Made by a program: the position numbers and the translations under genes. The notes under the pieces are model-generated. The model was not told the origin of the DNA and did not search any database. It saw only the letters and a program-made list of their open reading frames with translations. A stretch of DNA of 64,000 nucleotides from JAJFVC01 sp039698075 (GTDB lineage: Bacteria; Planctomycetota; Planctomycetia; Pirellulales; Thermoguttaceae). Location of the stretch: contig JBDKTJ010000074.1 in assembly GCA_039698075.1 (NCBI GenBank), forward strand, positions 10,426 through 74,425, given 5' to 3'. Below, one piece after another: positions 8,740 through 17,976 of the stretch. How positions within the stretch are numbered: position 1 is the stretch's first letter; each line of letters starts with the position of its first letter.

Positions 8740-9690
8740 CTATCGGTAAACCCACTGGTAGTCAACCCCGTCAGGGATGCCGAAGCGGATTTCTTCTTCA
8801 TGCTCTAAATAGGGGTCGCCGGGCCGCCAGAAGTTGAGTTTGAGGGTTTTGCGGTAGATTTTCCGGCCTGCCAGCGTCGATTCCCCCCCCGTTTTGTACT
8901 CGCCCGGTTCGTCTTTCCAACGATATGCGTTCGTTAATCCGAACACATACACCGAAAATTGAACGATCCGTGGATCGACGTCTTCCCAAGTGGCGATGCC
9001 CCAGCAGGTCTCGCCCACGGCGATCTCGCGGCACATCTGCACCGAGGTCAAAAACTGCCGCTTCGGGTCTTCGCGTTTTCGGATGGGCTCCATCGCCACC
9101 GGAATCACGCGATCAGGATAAACCTTGGTGAACCCCGTGTCGCCCTTCATGTGTTGGTGGCCTTCGAGCAAAAACTCGGGGGCAAAACGGATCGGACGGT
9201 CGACCGTTTTGACTTCATACAGTTCGCGCGGTTCGGCGGTTTCGTAGGGAAGTTTTACGTCTGCGGTCGGATGCATGATCTTGCCGGTGTTGGTCACTTC
9301 GTAGACCATGTACCAAATCAGCTTTCGCTGCATGAATCCGCTGGCCTGAGGCACATCCACCCAAATCATCCGCATCGGCTTGAATCGAAACCGCAACACC
9401 CAAATGTCATGCCGAAATGCGATGTCCTTGGCCCAATCGAACTTTGGATCGACGGCCAGCAGCCCAACGATATCGTGTCGACTGACCGTTTCGTCCAGCG
9501 TACGCATTGGGTCGATCGAAGTCATCACGCCCGGCGCCAATTGACGATACGGCGACTTGAGCGACAACGTTTTGGCGTCGGCGTCCGTTTTGGCATCGGC
9601 CGATGTGGCCAGTTCCGCAGCCTGTCCGACCGTACAAATCAACAGCGCCAAGGCGGCCAGCCGACTTCCCACAGAAATCGCTTGTTTCAT
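8740..9690 (-). CDS. Secreted protein of unknown function, planctomycete type
   Basis: 316 residues. A clear signal peptide (MKQAISVGSRLAALALLIC, cleavage near TVGQAAELA) precedes a mature domain rich in aromatic and charged residues with mixed strands: DIWVLRFRFKPMRMIWVDVP, LIWYMVYEVTNTG, ETCWGIATWEDVDPR and VQFSVYVFGLTNAYRW. It probably acts in the periplasm or at the cell surface. Members of this type occur in planctomycetes as conserved hypotheticals; I know no function. It is transcribed alone and divergently from the gene at 9964, with 273 bases between the two starts. Confidence 0.65.
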   Translation of the reverse strand: MKQAISVGSRLAALALLICTVGQAAELATSADAKTDADAKTLSLKSPYRQLAPGVMTSIDPMRTLDETVSRHDIVGLLAVDPKFDWAKDIAFRHDIWVLRFRFKPMRMIWVDVPQASGFMQRKLIWYMVYEVTNTGKIMHPTADVKLPYETAEPRELYEVKTVDRPIRFAPEFLLEGHQHMKGDTGFTKVYPDRVIPVAMEPIRKREDPKRQFLTSVQMCREIAVGETCWGIATWEDVDPRIVQFSVYVFGLTNAYRWKDEPGEYKTGGESTLAGRKIYRKTLKLNFWRPGDPYLEHEEEIRFGIPDGVDYQWVYR

Positions 9691-9886
9691 AAGAAGGCTT
9701 TCCGGAATCAGAGGGTGCTCACGACAAGGATGGTGTTCAGTTTGCGTAGACTTCGTCGCCCTCCCACTCTAGTATAGTTGTCTAACTCCACATGCGTCAA
9801 GTTGGCTATTTCCCCTCGGTAATGGGGGTGCGCTGTTCTGGTGCTGTGCGAAGTTGTGGCAAACTGGTGTGAATTGGTGGTTTTGC

Positions 9887-9915
9887 TTGATCTTTGGGCA
9901 AAAACTCATTACCAT
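9887..9915 (+). promoter_or_regulatory. Candidate sigma70-type promoter for the gene at 9964
   Basis: TTGATC (9887-9892) and TACCAT (9910-9915) are separated by 17 bases, each matching four of six consensus positions. Predicted transcription would start near 9922, giving a leader of about 40 bases. Confidence 0.35.
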
Positions 9916-9963
9916 CAATCTGAGGTGTGTTTTCGTCGGTTTGAGCAGAGGAGAGCAGAAGAG

Positions 9964-10662
9964 ATGTTTTTCCGTAGGGTCTTGCTGGCCGCGAGCTTCC
10001 TGTTGCTTGGGGTTGTTTCGCTGTTCGCCGACGAAGGCGTTTTGGGACAAAAATACGGCGGCGGCGTCCATGCCTTCTTTGCCGGCGATTACTCGGGCGC
10101 GTGCGAACAACTGACGGCAGCCGTCGAGGGCGGTTCGCAGGATCCCAGGACGTTTTACTTTCGCGGGCTGGCGATGTTGAAACTTGGTCGCGAGTCCGAG
10201 GCCAAACAAGATTTCCAGGCCGGGGCGTCGTTGGAAAGTCGGGACGCCAACAAATTCTATAATGTCTCGAAATCGCTCGAACGCGTGCAAGGTTCAGCTC
10301 GCGTCGAATTGGAACGCTATCGGCTCAACGCTCGCTTGGCTGTGTTGGAAGAGATCGACCAGTACCGCAAGGCGCGCTACGAGGCGATTCAGCGGGAAGA
10401 GTCGCGTGTGCTTCGTCAGCAAGACATCGCTCCGCCCGAGGCGTCTGCCGCGGAGCCATCCGTTGCTGAGCCCTCGGCTGCGGAACCGTCCATCGCGGAA
10501 CCCGCTGCCACGGAACCGGTTGTCGAAAAACCGGTTGTCGAATCGGTCAGACCGAAGGCGGAGGCGAAGAAACCGGCCGCCAGCGTAAAACGCGCCGCAC
10601 CCGTCAAAAAGGCAAAACCCGCGGCCGGCAAGAAAGCGACGACCGCTGAAGCGGCGCCTTGA
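9964..10662 (+). CDS. Secreted TPR-like protein with Pro/Ala/Lys-rich tail
   Basis: 232 residues from ATG 9964, chosen because a textbook signal peptide begins there (MFFRRVLLAASFLLLGVVSLFA). Residues ~30-110 contain tetratricopeptide-like pairs: GVHAFFAGDYSGACEQLTAAVEGG and RTFYFRGLAMLKLGRESEAKQDFQAG. A charged helical region follows (QYRKARYEAIQREESRVLRQ). The last 75 residues are disordered: about five AAEPS-type pentapeptides, then a Lys/Ala/Pro tail resembling histone H1 or cell-wall-anchoring tails. Probably periplasmic; function unknown. Confidence 0.65.
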   Translation: MFFRRVLLAASFLLLGVVSLFADEGVLGQKYGGGVHAFFAGDYSGACEQLTAAVEGGSQDPRTFYFRGLAMLKLGRESEAKQDFQAGASLESRDANKFYNVSKSLERVQGSARVELERYRLNARLAVLEEIDQYRKARYEAIQREESRVLRQQDIAPPEASAAEPSVAEPSAAEPSIAEPAATEPVVEKPVVESVRPKAEAKKPAASVKRAAPVKKAKPAAGKKATTAEAAP

Positions 10663-10715
10663 TCTCTTCGGGTTGCGAATGTGTGCGCGTTGTCGATGTG
10701 GCTCCGGCTTCGTTT

Positions 10716-12143
10716 CTATCGAAAAAGCATTCCCGCATAACCAACGACCCGGTCTGTGGGTCCGCCGGCCTCGGCGCTGGTTGCATGGCCGACCAATTCG
10801 CAGTGCGTCAGGCAGCCTAGTTGCCGAAGCGTCTCCATGGCGATGACGCAACCGGCCGCGCCGCACATACTGATGCCGTTTTTTTCGACGGTTTCGTACA
10901 CGCGGGCCGGGTCGAGGCTTTCGATGGCCTCGATGGCGAGTCGGTCGAGCCGCCGAGTTTCAACATCGTCTGCAAAATGGTTCATGTCGCTCGAGACGAT
11001 CAGCAGCGGTCGGTTAGGCAACTCTCCGAGCACGCCGGCCAACTGATCGCCGAATTGTAGAAGTTCGGACAAGGAGCCGCCGCCAATCGTGATGCCCGTC
11101 ACGCGGACCGACGGCGCCAAGTAGCTCAGCAGCGGCAGTTGCACCTCGATGGCATGTTCGTCCCGATGAGCATCGGCGTCGAGTGTCAGTCCGGTGATGG
11201 CGTCGGCCAGTCGGGCGGCCAGAGCGGGGTCGGCGGCAACTTGACCGCCAGGGAAAAGCCACCGGCGGTACGGTGCGACGGCCCAACGGGCGCCGCACGA
11301 TCGATGTCGCGGGCAGAACACAATTGCCCGTTCGGGAATCGCCACCCGATGAAACACGGCTGCCGCCAACCGGCCGGAGTACATCCATCCGGCGTGAGGC
11401 GTCAAAACACCGGCCCATGGTTCAGGCTTGCCGGCGGGCGCGGCGGCCATCATCTGTTTGACGGCCATTCGCACTTCGCGAGGGCTTTTGGGATAAAATC
11501 CACCGGCCACGGCCGGCTGTCTCGCCTCGGGTCCCTCCGACGCCATGGGGCCTTCGATCGAATCGCCTTCAAAGACCAGCAGTTGCGTATCGTCGTCGAG
11601 CCACGCGTCTGTTGGCAATCCAGCCTTGAGACAGACCTGTTCAAGAAAAGCCCTTGCGTCCAGATGATGCTCGACGGCCACGCCCGGCAACAGCAATCCC
11701 CGGGCGTAGCCGCGGGAAATCAACAGACCGTGTTTGCCGATCGTGACGGCCTGGACCCGGTCTTCGCCGCGAGCCGAAACCGGTTCCGGCCCCCAGAGAA
11801 TCCAAACGTCCACGTGGAGTTGGTCCAATTCATCGGATTCGATGGGGGGAAATCGCGGGTCGTCGGTTGCTGCGCGATCGGCCGCGATGTCCAACGCGCG
11901 CCCCAGCGGGATCGACGATTCAATGCACCCGCAACACGAACGCAACCGGCCGTCACGACGCAACGTGACGAACGAACCATAGACCGGTGTTTCGGCGATC
12001 TCACCAATCTGCGACCTAGCCGTCTCGACCGGTTCTCGTCGAACCGCGGCGATCACTCGCCGGCAAGCCGTGCGAAAAATCGCCGCTTTCTGGTTTTCAT
12101 CAAACTGTGGCCGCTCCGATGTTCCTGCAGGTTGAGAAACCAT
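10716..12143 (-). CDS. AMMECR1-MEMO1 fusion protein of the AmmeMemoRadiSam system
   Basis: 475 residues joining two families usually encoded separately. Residues ~12-200 are an AMMECR1 domain (YGSFVTLRRDGRLRSCCGC, DPRFPP, GKHGLLISRGYARGLLLP). Residues ~210-475 are MEMO1-like: QPAVAGGFYPKSPREV, LTPHAGWMYSG, CPRHRSCG, DEHAIEVQLPLL, VSSDMNHFADD and CGAAGCVIAM. MEMO proteins share the fold of class III extradiol dioxygenases, and the H49/H81/C244-type residues expected in this fold appear present. The chemistry in bacteria is unknown. ATG 12143 is preferred because AGGAGG at 12150-12155 lies six bases upstream; ATG 12146 is too close. The partner radical SAM enzyme is immediately upstream. Confidence 0.9.
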   Translation of the reverse strand: MVSQPAGTSERPQFDENQKAAIFRTACRRVIAAVRREPVETARSQIGEIAETPVYGSFVTLRRDGRLRSCCGCIESSIPLGRALDIAADRAATDDPRFPPIESDELDQLHVDVWILWGPEPVSARGEDRVQAVTIGKHGLLISRGYARGLLLPGVAVEHHLDARAFLEQVCLKAGLPTDAWLDDDTQLLVFEGDSIEGPMASEGPEARQPAVAGGFYPKSPREVRMAVKQMMAAAPAGKPEPWAGVLTPHAGWMYSGRLAAAVFHRVAIPERAIVFCPRHRSCGARWAVAPYRRWLFPGGQVAADPALAARLADAITGLTLDADAHRDEHAIEVQLPLLSYLAPSVRVTGITIGGGSLSELLQFGDQLAGVLGELPNRPLLIVSSDMNHFADDVETRRLDRLAIEAIESLDPARVYETVEKNGISMCGAAGCVIAMETLRQLGCLTHCELVGHATSAEAGGPTDRVVGYAGMLFR

Positions 12144-12250
12144 CATTCACCTCCTGGAAATTTCAAGGGGCGAGACCATAGCGAACGTGAATGCAGAATG
12201 AATGGGAAGTCTGATCCATCATTCCGCATTGGCCATGCTCCACTCCCCCT

Positions 12251-13303
12251 TCAATTTTCTATTTCGATTGTCATCCGTCTTTCGCCCCATCGGCCGACGG
12301 TTTCATCGAACCGGCCTGCGATGGGGGTGTTGCAGTGCATGCACCGGCCATTCTGGAGATCGAACGATTGCACCGAATAACCCTCGCGACGAATCACCGC
12401 CCGGCCGCAACCCGGACAATAGGTGTGTTGGCGTTCGGGGTCGACCACGTTGCCCGTATAAACGTAATGCAATCCAACGTTGCGGGCGATGTCATAGGCT
12501 GCTTGAAGCGTTGCCGCTGAGGTCGGCGGCCGGTCGATCATCCGGAAATCGGGGTGAAATGCCGAAAAATGCAGCGGCACGTCCAGACCTAACTCCGAAA
12601 CGATCCATTGACACATCGGGCGGATCATCTCCGGCGAGTCGTTGATCTCGGGAATCACCAGGTTTGTAATCTCCACCCAGGTGGAGTTCTCGTGGACGAG
12701 CCACGAAAGTGTGTCAAGCACAGGTTGCAGCCGTGCTCCGCAATACTGTCGATAGAACGAGTCCGAAAACCCCTTTAAGTCGACGTTGGCCGCGTTGATT
12801 GGCTCGAAGAACTCAGCCCGGGCGATGGCTGAAATGTAGCCCGAGGTGACAGCCACGCTCTGAACGCCCACGGCGCGGCACTCTCGAGCGGTGTCGATTG
12901 CATATTCCGCCCAAACGATCGGATCGTTGTAGGTAAAGGCGACGCTGCGGCAGCCGTGTCGTCGGGCGGCGTCGGCAATGGCCCTTGGCGACGCGGGACG
13001 GCAAGCGGCTTCGACGTCGCGCGATCGTGACAGCGTCCAGTTTTGGCAGAACACGCAGCCTAAGTTGCAGCCGGGCGTGCCAAACGACAATGCGGAGGTG
13101 CCGGGATAAAACTGGTAAAGCGGCTTCTTTTCGATCGGGTCGATGCACAATCCGGTGTTGCGGCCGTAGGTGGTCGAGACGATTCGCCCATCGCGGTTTT
13201 CGCGGACGAAACAAAATCCCCGTTCCCCCGGCCCCAGGCTGCATTGTCGGGGGCAAAGATCGCAGATCAGCCGACGGCCGTCCTCCGAAACATGCCACCA
13301 CAT
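12251..13303 (-). CDS. amrS: AmmeMemoRadiSam system radical SAM enzyme
   Basis: 350 residues, related to pyruvate-formate-lyase-activating enzymes. The SAM-cluster motif CNLGCVFC gives Cys 79, 83 and 86. Four further cysteines at the N terminus (CDLCPRQC and GFC, positions 14, 17, 21, 31) and a C-terminal CPGC (in HTYCPGCGRAV) may bind metal. Conserved stretches include RNTGLCIDPIEKKPL, PGTSALSFGTPGCN, AFTYNDPIVWAEY and NVDLKGFSD. This family occurs with AMMECR1 and MEMO in the AmmeMemoRadiSam system; its substrate is not established. The gene lies seven bases after the LarA-like gene and 107 before the AMMECR1-MEMO gene, all on the minus strand. Confidence 0.92.
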   Translation of the reverse strand: MWWHVSEDGRRLICDLCPRQCSLGPGERGFCFVRENRDGRIVSTTYGRNTGLCIDPIEKKPLYQFYPGTSALSFGTPGCNLGCVFCQNWTLSRSRDVEAACRPASPRAIADAARRHGCRSVAFTYNDPIVWAEYAIDTARECRAVGVQSVAVTSGYISAIARAEFFEPINAANVDLKGFSDSFYRQYCGARLQPVLDTLSWLVHENSTWVEITNLVIPEINDSPEMIRPMCQWIVSELGLDVPLHFSAFHPDFRMIDRPPTSAATLQAAYDIARNVGLHYVYTGNVVDPERQHTYCPGCGRAVIRREGYSVQSFDLQNGRCMHCNTPIAGRFDETVGRWGERRMTIEIEN

Positions 13304-13310
13304 ATTGTTA

Positions 13311-14576
13311 TCATACCATATCCCCGAATGTTGGTAAGTTGCCGGCTACGTTGAACGGCAAATTGCGGGGAGGGGTGAGAATATCCAAATCCTCGCGACG
13401 TTGGGCCTCCCCTAGGTAGATTTCGGAGCATTCGACTTCGCCGAGATGCAGCGTGTCGGCGATCCACATCAGTCTGGCTTGCGGTGGCTTGACCAGTCCG
13501 ATCGTCCCCAGAGCGTCTGCCAACATTTTCCGATCGGTTTCGTAGTCCAGCGGAATCATCGCGGCGCTCAGGTGGCCGGAAGCCAACGCGTTCAATCGCG
13601 TGGCGGTGAAGTCTGCCTCGCGCAATACGGACGATCGGCAAAACTCGGTCATTCCAAGCCCCAAAACGTTGCCATGCGTCGCTTTCGTGAGTCCGCGGAC
13701 GGCGATTCGCCGCACCTTGGGCCATTCATCCGCCACGGCCTGATGGTCGTTGAACTTTCGGCCCACGACGTTTGGATCGAGCCCCGTGCCGCTAATGTCC
13801 TTGCCGATCCGATCGATCAGCAGCAGATCGACCTCGCGAAATGGAAGCCGCGGCATCCATTGCTTGGCCAACGCCAGCAGCGGCGGCTCCCGGGTTTCGA
13901 AATCCTCGGGCCGCAGGGCCTCGATCTTCGCCGTCTGATCGTAGGCGTTTTCCACCACCGCCACTCCCGCCCGGATCGGACACTGTCGCAACACCTCGGC
14001 GGCTGTGCCATGGATGATCTCGGCGAAACTGTACGTTTGAATTGCCCGGTGATAGACTTTCGCGCCTTCGCACTTGCCAAGTCCGATCAGCAGCATCTTC
14101 ATCAGTCCACTTTCGATCGGGCCGCAAAAACCGGTATGCGGTTTGATGCGATTGAGTACGACGACATGGTCGGACTCAAACGCCAAGCGGTCGAAATGGA
14201 TCGGAAATCCTTGGATGGCCTGGCCGACGATGACCGTTTCCAGACTGGAACGAATGGGGCATCCGATGGCCGAGGGCGTCAGTCCATAAGACGCCAACAA
14301 TTGTTGTTGGCCCTCGGCGGTTCCGCCTCCGTGGCTTCCCATGGCCGGCACTAGGAACGGTTCGGCGCCGAGTCGTCGCAGATGGTCGACGATCGCCTGA
14401 ACAATGACCACCAGATCGACGATGCCACGGCTTCCAACAGCCACGGCCACGCGGTGGCCCGGGCGGATTTGTCGATCCAACGCGAGCGAGGTCAATTGCT
14501 TGCGAACCTCGTCCGGAACGTTTTGGACGCGGGGGGAGTCAAGATTCTGTCGAACGCGAAAGATGCGAGGAAACAT
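13311..14576 (-). CDS. LarA-like protein (lactate racemase domain, DUF2088)
   Basis: 421 residues from the ATG at 14576; ATGs at 14630 and 14807 are possible but the longest overlaps the pump gene. It resembles nickel-pincer LarA relatives. PAMGSHGGGTAEGQQ supplies the first His, NRIKPHTGFCGPIESG the second, GLMKMLLIGLGK the lysine and AKVYH a third His. These match the order His-His-Lys-His that holds the NPN cofactor in LarA. The N-terminal DxTR signature of LarA is not seen. Substrate unknown; a racemase or epimerase is plausible. It probably starts the three-gene unit with amrS and the AMMECR1-MEMO gene. No larB, larC or larE is nearby. Confidence 0.65.
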   Translation of the reverse strand: MFPRIFRVRQNLDSPRVQNVPDEVRKQLTSLALDRQIRPGHRVAVAVGSRGIVDLVVIVQAIVDHLRRLGAEPFLVPAMGSHGGGTAEGQQQLLASYGLTPSAIGCPIRSSLETVIVGQAIQGFPIHFDRLAFESDHVVVLNRIKPHTGFCGPIESGLMKMLLIGLGKCEGAKVYHRAIQTYSFAEIIHGTAAEVLRQCPIRAGVAVVENAYDQTAKIEALRPEDFETREPPLLALAKQWMPRLPFREVDLLLIDRIGKDISGTGLDPNVVGRKFNDHQAVADEWPKVRRIAVRGLTKATHGNVLGLGMTEFCRSSVLREADFTATRLNALASGHLSAAMIPLDYETDRKMLADALGTIGLVKPPQARLMWIADTLHLGEVECSEIYLGEAQRREDLDILTPPRNLPFNVAGNLPTFGDMV

Positions 14577-14715
14577 CGATCGGAGAAATTTGGTACGGCG
14601 AAAAAATCGTCTGCGTTGATAGGGACACATCGACCTAAGTATATTCGCTGGATTGCACGCCGGGAAGGTCGCACGACAGTCGGGAGCCGACGGTTTTCGG
14701 AATGTCCCGCAAGGG

Positions 14716-17700
14716 TTAGTCTTTGGTGGTTGGCTGTCCAACGTTTTTCGACCGTCCGACCAGAGAGCGAATGACGTAGAAAAACACGGGGGCCAGGAAG
14801 ATTCCAAACAGCGTCACGCCGATCATCCCGCTGAAGACGGCCAGTCCTAAGGCCCGTCGCATTTCGGCGCCGGCGCCCTCGGCCATCACCAGCGGCAGCA
14901 CGCCAAAGATGAACGCCAGCGAGGTCATGAGAATGGGTCGCAACCGCAATCGGCTGGCTTCGAGCGCCGCCTCGCGAAGCGGCTTGCCTTCCTCTTCTTG
15001 TTGCTTGGCAAACTCAACGATCAAGATGGCGTTCTTGCCGGCCAATCCGACCAAAACGACAAACCCAATTTGCGTGAAGATGTTCATGTCCATGCCCATC
15101 ATGGCCACGCCGGTGATGGAGCAAAGCAGGCACATCGGCACGACCAGAATCACGGCCAGCGGCAGCGACCAGCTTTCGTATTGAGCGGCCAGAACAAGGA
15201 AGACGAATACGACGCCCAACGCGAACACGTACAATGCGGCGTTGCCGGCGTCCAGTTGCAGGAAGGTTAAATCCGTCCAACTGGAGGCCATCGAAGGCGG
15301 CAGATTTTGTCGGGCAATCTCCTGCATCATGTCGATCGCCTGGCCCGAGCTGACGCCTGGCGACGAATCGCCGGTGATCGCGGTGGACGAGTACATGTTG
15401 TATCGCATCACGACGACCGGCCCGCTGGTGTCGCGGACGTCCATCATCGCGCCAAGGCGAATCATCTGGCCATCGCGGTTGCGTACTTGAAGCTGCAAGA
15501 TATCAGGCACCTTCTTGCGGAACTCCTGATTGGCCTGGACGTTCACCTGCCAAATGCGTCCGAACTGGTTGAAGTTGTTGACGTAGTAGGAACCGAGATA
15601 GACCTGAAGTGTGTCAAACAGGTCGCTCACTTGCACACCGAGCGACATGCACTTGGTTCGATCGATTTCCAAGAACAGCCATGGCGTGTTCGCCCGGGAA
15701 ATGTTGAATAGACCATGCAGGCCCGGCGTTCGATTGCCTTGGGCGACGATCTGATCGCCGACACGTTGTAATTCGCCGAGTCCCAGATTGCCGCGGTCCT
15801 CGACGATCATTTTGAAGCCGCCGGTCGTGCCGAGTCCGTCGATCGGCGGCGCGCCGAAAGCCGTAACCAGCGCCCCACTCACTTCCTTTTCGCAACGCTC
15901 GCGAATGATGGCGGCCACCGCGTCGGCCGATTGACTCGGATCGCGACGTTTGTCGAACTCTTCGAGCATGACGTACATTGAGCCGAGGTTTGGCGCGTTG
16001 GCGCCCAGGATTAGCGACTGGCCCGAGATGCCCACCGTGTGGGCGACGCCCTTGGTCTCGTGAACGATCTTTTCGATTCGGGACATCACCTTGCGAGTTC
16101 GCTCGACCGAGGCGGCGTCTGGTAACTGCACGTTCAGCAGCAGGTAGCCTTTGTCTTGTCTGGGAATGAAGCCGGTCGGTGTGCGATTGAATTGCCAATA
16201 GGTGACGCCCAATAATCCAGCGTACACGAGCATGGTCAACAGGCTGATGCGAATCAGCCCGCCGACCATCCGTACGTAGATCGACGTGCTGATGTTGAAC
16301 GTCTGATTGAATAGCCGGAAAAACCAGCCCAGCAACACGTCGAGCAGCCAACTGAGCGGATCGCGGCGTCCGGAGCGGGGACGCAGCAGGATGGCCGCCA
16401 ACGCCGGGCTGAACGTCAACGAGTTAAAGGCTGAAATCATGGTCGACACGGCGATCGTCACGGCGAACTGACGGAAGAACTGGCCGCTGATTCCTCCCAG
16501 AAAAGCCGCCGGAATGAACACGGCGAACAACACCAACGCCACGGCGATTACTGGGCCGGTCACTTCGTCCATCGCTTTGCGGGCCGCGTCGCGAGGCGAC
16601 ATGCCCTCGTCCAGCCACCGCTCGATGTTCTCGACCACCACGATGGCGTCGTCCACGACGATGCCGATGGCCAGAACCAATCCGAAGAGCGACAGATTGT
16701 TGAGCGAAAAGCCCATCGCGGCCATTGCGGCGAACGTGCCGATGATGGCCACCGGGACGGCGACCAGCGGAATGATCGCGGCGCGCCAGCTCTGCAAGAA
16801 GGCCAGCATCACCAAGGCAACCAGGATGATCGCGTCACGTAGCGTCTTGAAGACCTCGCGGATCGACTCCCGCACGAACGGCGTCGTGTCATAGACGATT
16901 TTGTAGTCCAACCCATCGGGGAACCGTTTTTTCAGTTCCTCCATCTTCGCGTACACTTCCCGCGAGGTTTCCAATGCGTTCGAACCAGGCAACTGGAAGA
17001 CGTTCATTGCGACCGAAGGACGGCCGTCCAGGGTGCACGACTGATCGTATTGCTGCGAACCAAGCACCACGCTGGCCACGTCGCGCAACCGGACGATGCC
17101 GGTCGAGGTGGACCGTGAAGAGTCGCTGCTCGGCTGGCTTGTGGGCGAGTCGGACGTCGATTGACCGGAGGCGATCGACTGCAAATCGAGCGACACCGGA
17201 TTGCCCGAGCCGGCCTTGACGATGATGTCGGCGAACTGTTCTGGGTTGACCAGCCGGCCAAGCGTGTTGATGGTCAATTGGAACTGCTGACCCTTGGGCG
17301 CGGGCTCTTGGCCGATCTGTCCGGCGGCCACTTGCAGATTTTGCTGTGAAATGGCCGTCACCACGTCGTCGGCCGAAAGGCTCAACGCGGCCAACCGATC
17401 GGGATCGAGCCATGCTCGCAGGCTGTAATCGCGCTGACCGAAATAGGTGACGTCGGCCACACCGGGCAGCCGACCCAGTTCGTCGCGCAGATAGATGGTT
17501 GCGTAGTTGCTCAAAAAGATGTCGTCATAGCGTCCGTCGGGCGAGATCAAATTGACGATCATCAACGTGTTTGGCGAAATCTTCTTGACCGAAATGCCTT
17601 CGTTTTGGACCAACTGCGGAATAACCGGCAATGCCAGCGAGACGCGGTTTTGAACCAGCACCTGGGCCATGTCCGAGTTCATGCCGAGCTTGAACGTGAC

Positions 17701-17976
17701 GGTGAGCCGATAGGTGCCGTCGTTCGTGGCTTGCGACGACATGTACATCATGCCTTCGACGCCGCTGACTTGTTCTTCGATCGGAGCGGCCACCGTGTCG
17801 CGGACCGTCTCGGAATTGGCGCCCGGATAAAACGCGGTCACTAACACCGTGGGCGGCGTCACCTCGGGGTACTGGGCCACGGGCAACGTGAACACGGCCA
17901 CGCCGCCGGCCAGTACGAATACGATCGACAGCACGGTGGCGAAGATCGGACGATCAATGAAGAAATGGGAAATCAT
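14716..17976 (-). CDS. RND (HAE1 family) efflux pump, second of a tandem pair
   Basis: 1086 residues. Proton-driven multidrug pump of the inner membrane, AcrB/MdtC-like. Starts MISHFFIDRPIFATVLSIVF (first helix). The TM4 proton-relay aspartates are in GIVVDDAIVVVENIERW and the TM10 lysine in GLAGKNAILIVEFAKQ, so it should be active. The C-terminal half repeats the fold, ending near FAPVFFYVIRSLVG. A Ser/Thr-rich insert of about 33 residues (~261-293) sits before GIVRLRDVASVVLG, in the docking-domain region. The start ATG overlaps the stop of the upstream pump gene (17973-17976, ATGA), strong evidence for coupled translation of two different protomers. Confidence 0.93.
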   Translation of the reverse strand: MISHFFIDRPIFATVLSIVFVLAGGVAVFTLPVAQYPEVTPPTVLVTAFYPGANSETVRDTVAAPIEEQVSGVEGMMYMSSQATNDGTYRLTVTFKLGMNSDMAQVLVQNRVSLALPVIPQLVQNEGISVKKISPNTLMIVNLISPDGRYDDIFLSNYATIYLRDELGRLPGVADVTYFGQRDYSLRAWLDPDRLAALSLSADDVVTAISQQNLQVAAGQIGQEPAPKGQQFQLTINTLGRLVNPEQFADIIVKAGSGNPVSLDLQSIASGQSTSDSPTSQPSSDSSRSTSTGIVRLRDVASVVLGSQQYDQSCTLDGRPSVAMNVFQLPGSNALETSREVYAKMEELKKRFPDGLDYKIVYDTTPFVRESIREVFKTLRDAIILVALVMLAFLQSWRAAIIPLVAVPVAIIGTFAAMAAMGFSLNNLSLFGLVLAIGIVVDDAIVVVENIERWLDEGMSPRDAARKAMDEVTGPVIAVALVLFAVFIPAAFLGGISGQFFRQFAVTIAVSTMISAFNSLTFSPALAAILLRPRSGRRDPLSWLLDVLLGWFFRLFNQTFNISTSIYVRMVGGLIRISLLTMLVYAGLLGVTYWQFNRTPTGFIPRQDKGYLLLNVQLPDAASVERTRKVMSRIEKIVHETKGVAHTVGISGQSLILGANAPNLGSMYVMLEEFDKRRDPSQSADAVAAIIRERCEKEVSGALVTAFGAPPIDGLGTTGGFKMIVEDRGNLGLGELQRVGDQIVAQGNRTPGLHGLFNISRANTPWLFLEIDRTKCMSLGVQVSDLFDTLQVYLGSYYVNNFNQFGRIWQVNVQANQEFRKKVPDILQLQVRNRDGQMIRLGAMMDVRDTSGPVVVMRYNMYSSTAITGDSSPGVSSGQAIDMMQEIARQNLPPSMASSWTDLTFLQLDAGNAALYVFALGVVFVFLVLAAQYESWSLPLAVILVVPMCLLCSITGVAMMGMDMNIFTQIGFVVLVGLAGKNAILIVEFAKQQEEEGKPLREAALEASRLRLRPILMTSLAFIFGVLPLVMAEGAGAEMRRALGLAVFSGMIGVTLFGIFLAPVFFYVIRSLVGRSKNVGQPTTKD

